This document shows positions 1 to 7,191 of a stretch of DNA of 39,285 bases, piece by piece. The notes below the pieces were generated by a model. That model was not told the origin of the DNA, did no database searches, and was given only the letters and a program-made list of their open reading frames with translations. The stretch covers positions 54,550 to 93,834 of the forward strand of contig JAHELV010000011.1 of the NCBI GenBank assembly GCA_024644015.1, written 5' to 3'. Every line of letters starts with the position of its first letter. Position 1 is the first letter of the stretch. Position numbers and translations under genes: made by a program. Origin of the DNA: Nitriliruptorales bacterium (GTDB lineage: Bacteria > Actinomycetota > Nitriliruptoria > Euzebyales > JAHELV01).

Positions 1-991
1 CCCCGCCGAGATCGTCGCCCTCGTCGAGCGCGAACGCTGCGCGTTGAGGTAGCCCGTCACCGTGGCCGTCCAGGTCGATCACGTCCTTGTCGTCGATCAC
101 GTCCTTGTCGTCGATCACGTCGTTGTCGTTGAACGAGTCGTTGATCGAGTTGTCGGTGTTGTGCTGCACGCCACCGACGTTGACGTTGCTGACGTCGCCG
201 GTGCTCCCGCCACCGGTCACGGCGACTCCCGAGTCGCCACCGATGATGTTGGCGTTCTCGCCGTCACCGACGGCCTGCCCGTAGTTGTCGTCGCCGACGA
301 GGACGGAGTCGTCGACGTCGCCGCCGACGAAGTTGCCACCGACGTCACCGGTGACGAGGTTCGAGTCCTCCAACTCGTTGCCGACCACGTTGTCGTCGCC
401 CTCGACGTTGTTGACCTGTGCGTCGTTGACGTTGTCGCCGGCGTTGATCCCGAAGTTGTCGCCAAGCACGACGCCTTCGGCGTCGTCGCCCGCGAACGCA
501 CCGTCACCGGAGGCCACGTTCTGGTCGAAGTCGACGTCCCCGTTGGCGGTGATGGTGGTGACGACGTCGTTGTCCTCGATGTAGCTGTAGTTGTTCTCGT
601 ACACGTTCTGGATGTTGTAGACGTGGCGGACCACGGCATCGATCGGTTCCTCACCCGGGTACGGGTCGGCGTGTGCTGAGGCGGCGACCGCGGCAGTGCT
701 CTCGGCGATGCCGGTGGTGTGCGAGCCGCCCTGCTGCACGTTGAACGTGCTGCCGGTGTTCACCGTGTTCACGGTGTTCATGTAGTCGTAGATGCTCCGC
801 TGGTACGCCAGCGGCATGTCCTCGGCGACAAGCGGCAGGCACTCGAGCAGTTCGCCCGGCTCGACGTCCTCGAACCCGTGGTCGTCCATGGCGGCCTCGA
901 GATCGCCGTCGTACTGCGCGCGGAAACCGGCGTCGGTCAGCCACCGCTCCAGAAAGCCCTGCAGGGTCGTGATGATGTCTTGCATGCTCAT
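1..991 (-). CDS. IniB-like N-terminal domain acidic repeat protein (3' end outside window)
   Basis: The frame is open from an ATG at 991 to the left window edge, so about 330 residues are visible and the C-terminus is missing. A clear Shine-Dalgarno (GGTAGGAG) lies about 8 bases before the ATG. The first 60 residues (pattern FLERWL...F...YDGDLEAAMDDHGF...) resemble the short helical IniB N-terminal domain of actinobacteria; this is family recall, not a search. The rest is low-complexity, strongly acidic and Asn/Gly rich, with loose repeats such as GDDN, VGGN and GDVDD, and three copies of DVIDDK near the visible end. Such composition is typical of extended surface or beta-solenoid-like proteins. 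No signal peptide or membrane segment is seen. It is divergent from an Hsp70-like gene. IniB proteins are linked to the dynamin-like IniA/IniC envelope-stress system; whether a dynamin gene follows beyond the left edge cannot be seen. The domain call is moderately sure and the function unknown. Confidence 0.7.
   Translation of the reverse strand, partial: MSMQDIITTLQGFLERWLTDAGFRAQYDGDLEAAMDDHGFEDVEPGELLECLPLVAEDMPLAYQRSIYDYMNTVNTVNTGSTFNVQQGGSHTTGIAESTAAVAASAHADPYPGEEPIDAVVRHVYNIQNVYENNYSYIEDNDVVTTITANGDVDFDQNVASGDGAFAGDDAEGVVLGDNFGINAGDNVNDAQVNNVEGDDNVVGNELEDSNLVTGDVGGNFVGGDVDDSVLVGDDNYGQAVGDGENANIIGGDSGVAVTGGGSTGDVSNVNVGGVQHNTDNSINDSFNDNDVIDDKDVIDDKDVIDLDGHGDGLPQRAAFALDEGDDLGG
74..127. repeat. 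Three tandem 18-bp units inside the IniB-like gene
   Basis: Units at 74-91, 92-109 and 110-127 follow GTCGATCACGTCCTTGTC on the plus strand. The first two are identical and the third has one change. On the minus strand they encode acidic hexapeptides of the type DKDVID, so they keep frame and look like a recent in-frame expansion. Confidence 0.85.
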
Positions 992-1087
992 GGGTGCTCC
1001 TACCGGGAGGTGTGCGTCCGTCCCGGCGGCGCCAGGACCGCTTCCGAACGTAGGGACACAAAGGGCGTGGCGCGTCGGGGAAGAGCC

Positions 1088-1123
1088 CCCCGTTGTCGCG
1101 CCGGCAACGGGGCCCCTTCGGGG
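1088..1123. other. Two adjacent hairpins in the divergent intergenic region
   Basis: CCCCGTTG at 1088-1095 pairs perfectly with CAACGGGG at 1105-1112 (8 bp, 9-base loop). It is followed at once by CCCC TTC GGGG at 1113-1123. They sit between the divergent IniB-like gene (start 991) and the Hsp70-like gene (start 1283). The rest of this roughly 290-bp gap has no gene I can support. A TACGTT on the minus strand near 1050 is a possible -10 for the IniB-like gene but has no good -35. The hairpins may be regulatory or simply a product of GC-rich DNA. Confidence 0.4.
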
Positions 1124-1282
1124 CGGCGGGCGGGGACGCCGGTGGACCTTCGGGGGTGGCACGGGGCTGGTAGGGGGATCGGGAATCCACCCGAAGACGG
1201 CGTATCAGGCGCGTGGGTCAGCGCTCGTCTGGACGACTGATCGGCGCATGTGGGCGCCGATGCATCGAGCCGGAGTGCAACC

Positions 1283-3160
1283 ATGACGGCAACAGGCAGC
1301 TACCGACTGGGCATCGACCTCGGGACCACCTACGTGGCGGCCGCCGTGGCGCGCGCCGACAGGGTCGAGGTCGTCGGGCTCGGCAACCGGGCGGCGGCGG
1401 TTCCGTCGGTCATCCACCTCGCGGCCGACGGCACCGTGCTGACGGGCGAGGCCGCGGATCGACGGGGACCGTCCGAGCCCGACCGGGTCGCGCGCGAGTT
1501 CAAGCGCCGCATCGGCGACCCCACTCCGCTGCTCCTCGGCCGCGCCCCGCACTCCGCCGAGTCGCTGACCGGCATGCTGCTGCGCTGGGTGATCGACAAG
1601 GTCGCGGAGCTCGAGGGTGGGCCGCCCCGGCACATCGCGCTGACCCATCCGGCGAATTGGGGTCCCTACAAACAGGACCTGTTCGCGCAGAGCGTCCGGT
1701 TGGCTGACGCCTCCGCAGCGATGACGCTGACCGAACCCGAGGCGGCAGCCGTCGCGTACGCGGCCAACGAGCGGGTTGAGCGCGGGTCGGTGATCGCCGT
1801 GTACGACCTCGGCGGCGGGACGTTCGACGCCGCGGTGCTACGCAAGACGGCCGACGGCTTCGAGATCCTCGGCCAGCCGGAGGGCATCGAGCGGCTGGGA
1901 GGCATCGATTTCGACGAGGCGGTCATCGGGCACGTCCGAGGCGCGCTCGGCGCTGCGCTCGACAAGCTGGATCCTGATGATCCGGCCACGCTGGCGGCGC
2001 TCACGCGGCTGCGTCGCGAGTGCATCGACGCCAAGGAGGCGCTGTCGAGCGACACCGAGACCTCGATCCCGGTGATGCTGCCGGGGCTCCAGACCGATGT
2101 ACGGCTGACCCGAGCGGAGTTCGAGCAGATGGTGCGGCCCACGTTGGTCGCGACGGTCGACGCGATGCGCCGCGCGCTCGCATCGGCCGAGGTCCAACCG
2201 GCGGCTGTCACGTCGGTGCTGATGGTGGGCGGGTCGTCGCGGATCCCGCTTGTCGCCGAACTGGTGTCCGATGCCTTCGACCGGCCCATAGCGATCGATG
2301 CGCATCCAAAGCACGCGATCGCGTTGGGTGCCGCGATCGCGCTCGACCAGGGCGAGCATGGCGCGACCAGCGCCCCGGGACCGGCCGACGTGGCGGGCGT
2401 GGCCGGCGTCGCTGCGGCCGCGGACCGCATGCGGGACGCCGACGACACCCGCGTCGCCAGCAGCAACGAGCCCGCGCGACCGGTGCGCGACACGTCCCAC
2501 GCGTCCGCTGCGCAGGACTCCGACAGCTTCTGGTCGGAGGTGGCACCCACCGACGACGCGGGCAGGCCGGCCTGGGCACTGCCGGTCGAGCGTGGAGCCG
2601 CGCGGCGGCGGATGCGCAGGTCGGTGCTGGCCGGCGCTGGTGCCGTCACGCTGATCGTGGTGCTGGTCGCCGGCGCACGAGCGATGGGTGGCTCGGACAC
2701 CCCTGCCGGCGCCGAGGTCTTGCCGGCCGCACGGCCGACACCGACCGTCGAAGCCGCCGAGGTGCCCCAGCCCCCGGCCGGCGGTGCCCGCACGAGGGCC
2801 TCGTCCGACGGGGGCGGCGGCGGTGCCGGCAGTAGCGCGCGCGGTGTCGATCAACCGGCAACCGTGCCGGATGTCGCTGACCGCCACGACAACGAGATGG
2901 AGAGCCAGGTCGAGCCGGAGCCGTCCGCTGCAGCGACCGAGCCCGACGGAGGGCCGACGGACGCCCCCGGCGACGACGTGAGCGCGGACGACGCCACGAC
3001 ACAAGACACCGGCGACGCCACGACACAAGACACCGGCGACGCCACGACACAAGACACCGGCGACGCCACGACACAAGACACCGGCGACGCCACGACACAA
3101 GACACCGGCGACGCCACGACGCAAGACACCGGCGACGGTCAAGGCGCCGCCGAAACGTAG
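1283..3160 (+). CDS. Membrane-anchored Hsp70-like (DnaK-type ATPase domain) protein with repeat tail
   Basis: This 625-residue protein has an actin/Hsp70 ATPase domain: phosphate-1 loop LGIDLGTTY at about 9-17, phosphate-2 loop YDLGGGTFD from 174, and adenosine motif VGGSSRIP at 315-322. The canonical Hsp70 peptide-binding domain is absent. After a disordered linker, one hydrophobic helix (about 447-470, preceded by basic RRRMRRS) is predicted to cross the membrane. It is followed by a Pro/Ala/Gly/acidic tail that would lie outside the cell and ends in six TTQDTGDA repeats. The ATG at 1283 was chosen because GGAG lies about 8 bases upstream; an in-frame ATG at 1250 has no such site. By domain logic it is a cytoplasmic ATP-driven switch coupled to an external sensor or tether. 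It is divergent from an IniB-like gene and 9 bp upstream of an MFS gene. The client is unknown; the domain assignment is firm. Confidence 0.85.
   Translation: MTATGSYRLGIDLGTTYVAAAVARADRVEVVGLGNRAAAVPSVIHLAADGTVLTGEAADRRGPSEPDRVAREFKRRIGDPTPLLLGRAPHSAESLTGMLLRWVIDKVAELEGGPPRHIALTHPANWGPYKQDLFAQSVRLADASAAMTLTEPEAAAVAYAANERVERGSVIAVYDLGGGTFDAAVLRKTADGFEILGQPEGIERLGGIDFDEAVIGHVRGALGAALDKLDPDDPATLAALTRLRRECIDAKEALSSDTETSIPVMLPGLQTDVRLTRAEFEQMVRPTLVATVDAMRRALASAEVQPAAVTSVLMVGGSSRIPLVAELVSDAFDRPIAIDAHPKHAIALGAAIALDQGEHGATSAPGPADVAGVAGVAAAADRMRDADDTRVASSNEPARPVRDTSHASAAQDSDSFWSEVAPTDDAGRPAWALPVERGAARRRMRRSVLAGAGAVTLIVVLVAGARAMGGSDTPAGAEVLPAARPTPTVEAAEVPQPPAGGARTRASSDGGGGGAGSSARGVDQPATVPDVADRHDNEMESQVEPEPSAAATEPDGGPTDAPGDDVSADDATTQDTGDATTQDTGDATTQDTGDATTQDTGDATTQDTGDATTQDTGDGQGAAET
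2990..3133. repeat. Six tandem 24-bp repeats in the Hsp70-like gene tail
   Basis: Six head-to-tail units begin at 2990, 3014, 3038, 3062, 3086 and 3110. They are identical at DNA level apart from one A to G change near 3121. Each encodes the octapeptide DATTQDTG. Near-identity at third codon positions indicates recent slippage or recombination, and the copy number probably varies between strains. The array lies in the predicted extracellular tail. Confidence 0.95.
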
Positions 3161-3163
3161 ATT
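3158..3163 (+). promoter_or_regulatory. Candidate -10 element of the MFS gene (leaderless)
   Basis: TAGATT fits the actinobacterial TANNNT -10 and lies 6 bases before the ATG at 3170, with no Shine-Dalgarno in between. It overlaps the Hsp70-like stop codon. No convincing -35 is seen. Confidence 0.35.
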
Positions 3164-3169
3164 GGCGCG

Positions 3170-4627
3170 ATGTCTGTTTCTGCGCGGGCGTCGATCGGCG
3201 ACCTGTTCTCCCGCCGGCTGCGCGGCGCGACGATCGCGATCCTGCTCACCGTTGCCCTGGCGGCCTTCGAGGGCCTCGCGGTCGCGGCAGCGCTGCCGCA
3301 GGTCGCCGCCGATCTCGGTGGGATCGGCCTGCTGCCGTGGGTCATCACCTCGTTCCTGCTGACGTCCGGCGTCGCGACGGTCGCGACCGGTCCGTTGGTC
3401 GACGCGCTCGGTGTCCAGCGGGTGTTCAAGACGGCCGTCGTGGTCTTCACACTCGGTGGTGTGCTGGCCGGGCTCACGACGTCGATGCCCCTGCTGATCG
3501 CCGCACGTCTCGTGCAGGGCGCCGGCGCAGGTGCGACGATCGCGGTGTCGCTGGCGGCGGTCGGACTTGCGTTCCCGGCCACGTTGGTCGGCCGCGCGTT
3601 CGCTCTGAACTCCACCGTGTGGGGCGTGATGGGCGTCGCCGCACCCGGGCTGGCCGCGGCGTTGCTGACCGTTGGATCGTGGCGTTGGATCTTCCTCGTC
3701 AATCTGCCGCTGGGGTTGATCGCGCTCGCGGCGGGGTGGCGCGCGCTGCCCACCGGGGTGGCTGCGCGGGGTCAGGTGCGCGTCGACGTCACCGGCCTGG
3801 TGCTGGTGACGGCCTTCACCGCGGCGTTGCTGGTGGCGGTCGATGCGATCGGCCTGACCTCCCTGCCGGCGGCCGGCGTCGCGCTCGGGCTGGCATGGCT
3901 GTACGTGCGTCATGCACGGGCCACGGTCGCGCCGGCTCTCAAGCTGCGGCATCTGACGGCCGCGCCGTTTGGCCCGTTGGCCTGGACCGTGTCGCTGTTG
4001 CTCGCGGGATCGTTCAGCATGGTCGCGTTCGTCCCCTTGTACGTTTCGGGCGGTCGGGGTGTGGGTGCGGCATTGACGGCCTGGTCGGTGTTGTTCTTCA
4101 CCGTCGGGTGGACCGCGGGCGCGAACGTGTCGTCACGGGCGCTCGATCGTGCCTCGGAGTGGATGGTGATGGCCGTCGGGGTGGTGCTGGTCGTGGCCAA
4201 TGCGTCGGTGGTCGGCGTGCTCGCCCTGATCGATGCGCCGCTGTGGACGGTCTTTGCGGCACTGACGGCAATGGGTACCGGGGTCGGCGCCGGTACGAAC
4301 GCCGCACTCACGCTGCTGCGCGCGGTCGCCGACGACGACGAGATCGGGCGCGCGACCGCGGCCCACCAGTTCCTCCGCAACCAGGGGTTCGCGATCGGGG
4401 CCGCACTGGGCGGCGCGGTGATCCTGCTGGTCGTCGGCAGGGTCGTCGGGGACGTCGAACGCGTACGGGGGCTGTTGGCCGGCGACGTAGCGGACGCCTC
4501 GGCGTTCGTGGGCACCGCGGTCGCCGACGGCTTTGGTGTCGCCGCCCTGACCGGTGCGGCCGTGGCGGCGGCCGGCGTGTTGCCCCTGATGTCGCTGCGC
4601 CGCCACCTCGCACTCGCCGGACGGTGA
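3170..4627 (+). CDS. MFS drug-type exporter (DHA2/EmrB-QacA-like)
   Basis: This 485-residue protein is hydrophobic almost throughout, with about 12-14 membrane segments. The first segments carry features of the drug:H+ antiporter families: LPQVAADLG followed by WVITSFLLTSGVATVATGPLVD, then a loop LGVQRVF between helices 2 and 3, and RLVQGAGAGATIAV for helix 4. Helix 6 has the WRWIFLVNLPLG signature common in DHA2 exporters. It probably exports small organic molecules using the proton gradient; the substrate cannot be told. It begins 9 bp after the Hsp70-like gene, so read-through is possible, but a TANNNT element 6 bases before the ATG suggests its own leaderless start. It converges on the MATE gene with only 23 bp between stop codons. 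Confidence 0.85.
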   Translation: MSVSARASIGDLFSRRLRGATIAILLTVALAAFEGLAVAAALPQVAADLGGIGLLPWVITSFLLTSGVATVATGPLVDALGVQRVFKTAVVVFTLGGVLAGLTTSMPLLIAARLVQGAGAGATIAVSLAAVGLAFPATLVGRAFALNSTVWGVMGVAAPGLAAALLTVGSWRWIFLVNLPLGLIALAAGWRALPTGVAARGQVRVDVTGLVLVTAFTAALLVAVDAIGLTSLPAAGVALGLAWLYVRHARATVAPALKLRHLTAAPFGPLAWTVSLLLAGSFSMVAFVPLYVSGGRGVGAALTAWSVLFFTVGWTAGANVSSRALDRASEWMVMAVGVVLVVANASVVGVLALIDAPLWTVFAALTAMGTGVGAGTNAALTLLRAVADDDEIGRATAAHQFLRNQGFAIGAALGGAVILLVVGRVVGDVERVRGLLAGDVADASAFVGTAVADGFGVAALTGAAVAAAGVLPLMSLRRHLALAGR

Positions 4628-4650
4628 CCGACTGCGCGAGCGGAGGCGGC

Positions 4651-5976
4651 CTATCGGGGCGGCCGCATGGGCCGGCGGTCGACGGCGAACGCCCACCGGC
4701 CCGATCGCAGGCGCCAGACGGTCAGCACCGCACGCGCGATCATCATCACGATCATGCCGGCCCAGATGCCGGTCAGGCCCCAGCCGTAGCGCAACGCCAG
4801 CAGGCACACCGGCACAAGGCCACCGAGGGCCGCCAGCGCTGTGGACCACCACAGAAACCGGAAGTCGCCCGCTCCCATGAGGATGCCGTCGAGCACGAAC
4901 ACGACGCCACCGATCGGCTGCAGCAGCGCGACCATCCCCCACACCCCTCCCACCGCGACGAGCACCGCGGCGTCGGTGGTGAACACGCCCGGCAGCACGC
5001 GCGCCAGCGCGAGGTAGCCGACACCAACCAGGAAGCCGAACCCCGTGCCCCACGCGACGAGCCTGAAAGCCACGCCGCGCGCCTCTGCGACGAGTCCCGC
5101 GCCCAGCGCCGTCCCGATCATCGCCTGGCCGGCGATCGCAAAGCCATCCTGCACGAGCGCGAGCATGGTCCACAGCTCCCGCGCGATCTGATGGGCGGCG
5201 ACGGTGACCGTACCCATGCGCGCCGCCACTGCGGTCGCGACCAGCAGACCGGACAGCAGCGCGATGGTGCGCAGGAACAAGTCACGGGAAATACCGGCGA
5301 TCCGCCGCATCGCCTGCGGTTCGATGCGCAGGCCCGGCGGGGCGAAGCGGCGGTGCCCGAGCACCAGAAAGGTGCACGCTCCCGCGGTCTGCGCGAGCAG
5401 CGTGCCCCAGGCCGCACCCGCGATGCCCAGACCGAACGGGTACACCAGCAGCCAGCTGACCACGGCGTTGCCGACGTTGACCGCGATCGTGATCCACAAG
5501 GGCGTGCGCATGTCCTTGCTGCCGCGGAACGCTCCGTGGCCCACCAGCACCACCAGCACGGGCACCGCCGCCAGCCCGCGCACACGCAGATAGACCCAGG
5601 CGGCCTCGGCCACGTCACCGGTTGCACCCATCGCGCGGATGAGCAGTGGTCCGGCGGCCACGAACACGACCGTCGCGACCACGCCGAGGGCGATCCCAAG
5701 CCACAGCGCCTGCAGCGCGTACGTCGACGCGTCCTGCGGGCGCCCGGCACCGCGCAGCCGCGCGACCTCTGCCGTCGTGCCATACGTCAGGAAGTTCAGG
5801 CCGAAGAAGGCCAGTGTGAACAGCGCGACACTGACGCCGAGCGCGGCCAGCGGCACGGCACCCAAGCGCCCGATCAGCGCCGTGTCGACGAGGCCCAGCA
5901 GCGGGTCGGCGGCCAGAGCGGCCATGGCCGGCAGCGCGAGGCCGACGATCTCGCGGTCGCGGGTCGCCAGACGCAT
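4651..5976 (-). CDS. MATE-family efflux transporter (DinF-like)
   Basis: This 441-residue membrane protein has about 12 predicted helices. The N-terminus (REIVGLALPAMAALAADPLLGLVDTALIGRLG) is the MATE opening helix, and the phrase DTALIGRLGAVPLAALGVS is typical of the DinF branch. A second internal half starts near the segment RDLFLRTIALLSG. MATE proteins expel cationic or aromatic compounds in exchange for H+ or Na+. The ATG at 5976 follows a TAGGCT by six bases (GGCGCG) with no Shine-Dalgarno, as in the converging MFS gene, so it may be leaderless. Two different exporter families end tail to tail here, which may reflect a shared detoxification role; that is inference. Substrate unknown. Confidence 0.88.
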   Translation of the reverse strand: MRLATRDREIVGLALPAMAALAADPLLGLVDTALIGRLGAVPLAALGVSVALFTLAFFGLNFLTYGTTAEVARLRGAGRPQDASTYALQALWLGIALGVVATVVFVAAGPLLIRAMGATGDVAEAAWVYLRVRGLAAVPVLVVLVGHGAFRGSKDMRTPLWITIAVNVGNAVVSWLLVYPFGLGIAGAAWGTLLAQTAGACTFLVLGHRRFAPPGLRIEPQAMRRIAGISRDLFLRTIALLSGLLVATAVAARMGTVTVAAHQIARELWTMLALVQDGFAIAGQAMIGTALGAGLVAEARGVAFRLVAWGTGFGFLVGVGYLALARVLPGVFTTDAAVLVAVGGVWGMVALLQPIGGVVFVLDGILMGAGDFRFLWWSTALAALGGLVPVCLLALRYGWGLTGIWAGMIVMMIARAVLTVWRLRSGRWAFAVDRRPMRPPR

Positions 5977-5982
5977 CGCGCC

Positions 5983-5988
5983 AGCCTA
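5983..5988 (-). promoter_or_regulatory. Candidate -10 element of the MATE gene (leaderless)
   Basis: On the minus strand this reads TAGGCT, six bases before the ATG at 5976. No ribosome-binding site fits. No -35 is recognised at the expected distance. Confidence 0.35.
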
Positions 5989-6035
5989 GGAACTCGCAGA
6001 GCCCGCCGCGGCGACGGCGTCACGGGCAGCGTCGA

Positions 6036-6068
6036 CGTAGTCGCCGGCCGCCCCGGTCGGCGACTACG
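6036..6068. other. 14-bp palindrome/hairpin between MATE and arfB
   Basis: Bases 6036-6049 pair with 6055-6068 over 14 positions (one G-T pair) around a 5-base loop; the ten outer positions GTAGTCGCCG/CGGCGACTAC match perfectly. It lies in the 121-bp gap between the divergent MATE and arfB genes. It could be an operator for a dimeric regulator or a leader hairpin of arfB. It has no T-tract. No regulator gene is adjacent. Confidence 0.7.
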
Positions 6069-6097
6069 GTGGCCACACGCGAGCACCGAGGTTGGAC

Positions 6098-6529
6098 GTG
6101 GGTGATGATCTCGAGCTGGCCGACGGGACGACGATCCCCGCGCACGAGCTGGATGTCCGGTTCGTGCGCTCCGGCGGGCCCGGCGGACAGCACGTCAACA
6201 CCAGCGCGACCAAGGTCGAGTTGCGGTTCGACGTGGCCGGCAGCGGCTCGCTGACCACGGAGCAGAAGCAGCGGGTGACCGACGCGCTCGACTCGCGGCT
6301 GACCACACACGGCGTGCTGGTGTTGCACGCCGACGAGTTCCGCTCACAGGCGCGCAACCGGGCAGCCGCCGTCGGGCGCCTCGGCGTGCTGCTCTCGGAG
6401 GCGCTGCGGCCCCGCCGATCCCGCCAGCGCACGCGCATCCCCCGGGCGTCGCGCCGGGCACGCCGCGAAGCCAAACGCCGGCGCTCCGAGCGCAAGCGTC
6501 AGCGCCGTCGACCGACGCCGGACGGCTGA
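6098..6529 (+). CDS. arfB: Alternative ribosome-rescue factor ArfB (peptidyl-tRNA hydrolase, GGQ domain)
   Basis: This 143-residue protein has the release-factor catalytic loop RSGGPGGQHVNTSATKVELRF, with GGQ at residues 29-31, and a long basic C-terminal tail (RRSRQRTR ... RRKR-type, about residues 105-143). That is exactly the ArfB/YaeJ/ICT1 layout: the GGQ hydrolyses peptidyl-tRNA on ribosomes stalled at mRNA ends, and the tail enters the empty mRNA channel. No codon-recognition domain is present, so it is not RF1 or RF2. The GTG at 6098 was chosen because GAGG lies about 6 bases upstream; a TTG at 6092 would add two residues but touch that site. The gene is divergent from MATE and converges on a small unknown gene with a 2-bp gap. 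Confidence 0.92.
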   Translation: MGDDLELADGTTIPAHELDVRFVRSGGPGGQHVNTSATKVELRFDVAGSGSLTTEQKQRVTDALDSRLTTHGVLVLHADEFRSQARNRAAAVGRLGVLLSEALRPRRSRQRTRIPRASRRARREAKRRRSERKRQRRRPTPDG

Positions 6530-6531
6530 GC

Positions 6532-6936
6532 TCAGCCGCGCCGCCGCAGCGAGCGCCAGCGCAGCTCCGCGTCCTGCCACACGTCGAGCGGTTCGACCAC
6601 CTCGGCGACCGCGCCCAGCAGGATCTCGAGCTCGTCGGTGCGTGACGCGGTCTCCCGCGTCGCTTCGATGTGATCGAGCGACTCGGTCATGGCTGTTCGA
6701 CATGCCAGCCACTGCGACTCGACCTGCGGCACGAGCCACGCGTCGAGCTCGGGCAGGACGGCCAGCAGCTCGTCGCGCAACAGGTCCAGGCCAAGCGGGA
6801 TCGGCGCCGGGTCGACCCGGCCGACCGGCAGGCAGCCCAGCAGCGCCCGACGCGCGTCCTCGACACGCGTGGCCTGCGCGGTGAATGCCGCCCACGGCGC
6901 AGCCAGGTGGGCGGGCATCTGCTTGCGGCGGAGCAC
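6532..6936 (-). CDS. Hypothetical helical protein
   Basis: I do not recognise this 134-residue protein. It is predicted to be mostly alpha-helical and acidic, with segments such as TRVEDARRALLGCLP, LLRDELLAVLPELDAWL and SLDHIEATRETASRTDELEIL. It has no signal peptide, membrane segment or metal motif. A GTG at 6936 is preceded by TAGGGT with 7 bases between, which suits a leaderless start; an ATG at 6918 with no ribosome-binding site is the alternative. It is tail to tail with arfB. Between it and metH (about 255 bp) I see no gene. Confidence 0.6.
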   Translation of the reverse strand: MLRRKQMPAHLAAPWAAFTAQATRVEDARRALLGCLPVGRVDPAPIPLGLDLLRDELLAVLPELDAWLVPQVESQWLACRTAMTESLDHIEATRETASRTDELEILLGAVAEVVEPLDVWQDAELRWRSLRRRG

Positions 6937-6943
6937 CCCCAAG

Positions 6944-6949
6944 ACCCTA
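6944..6949 (-). promoter_or_regulatory. Candidate -10 element of the small hypothetical gene (leaderless)
   Basis: The minus strand reads TAGGGT, then seven bases, then GTG at 6936. The spacing suits transcription starting on the start codon. Confidence 0.35.
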
Positions 6950-7114
6950 CGGCACGACGAGCCGCTGCCGTGCGAGCGCACCGGACGAACCACGCCCGGG
7001 CGGGTCGTGCGGTGCGCCGTGGGGGCGCTCGGAGGCCGCGTGTGGCCGACCGACCTGACCGGCGAATCCACGATTGTTGGGTCGGCGGGCGCGGAGACGT
7101 CCCCGCACCGTGCG

Positions 7115-7120
7115 TACGAT
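7115..7120 (+). promoter_or_regulatory. Candidate -10 element upstream of metH
   Basis: TACGAT fits TANNNT and would give a leader of about 65 bases before the metH ATG. No recognisable -35 and no cobalamin or SAM riboswitch motif was found in the 7000-7191 stretch. Confidence 0.3.
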
Positions 7121-7191
7121 GAGTGGTCAACCGACCGGCGGGACCCGACGACACGCCCGTGGCGCCGCACGACAAAGGGCCGTCCCCGACC

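Noticed and set aside
3337-6105. A very long plus-strand open frame across the MFS/MATE region
   Set aside because: It is rich in Arg, Gly and Ala with no domain, and it lies over two well-supported transporter genes in other frames. It is a GC-rich shadow frame, like many others in this window.
6950-7191. Cobalamin or SAM/SAH riboswitch upstream of metH
   Set aside because: I found no B12 box and no recognisable SAM or SAH riboswitch core, only a possible -10.
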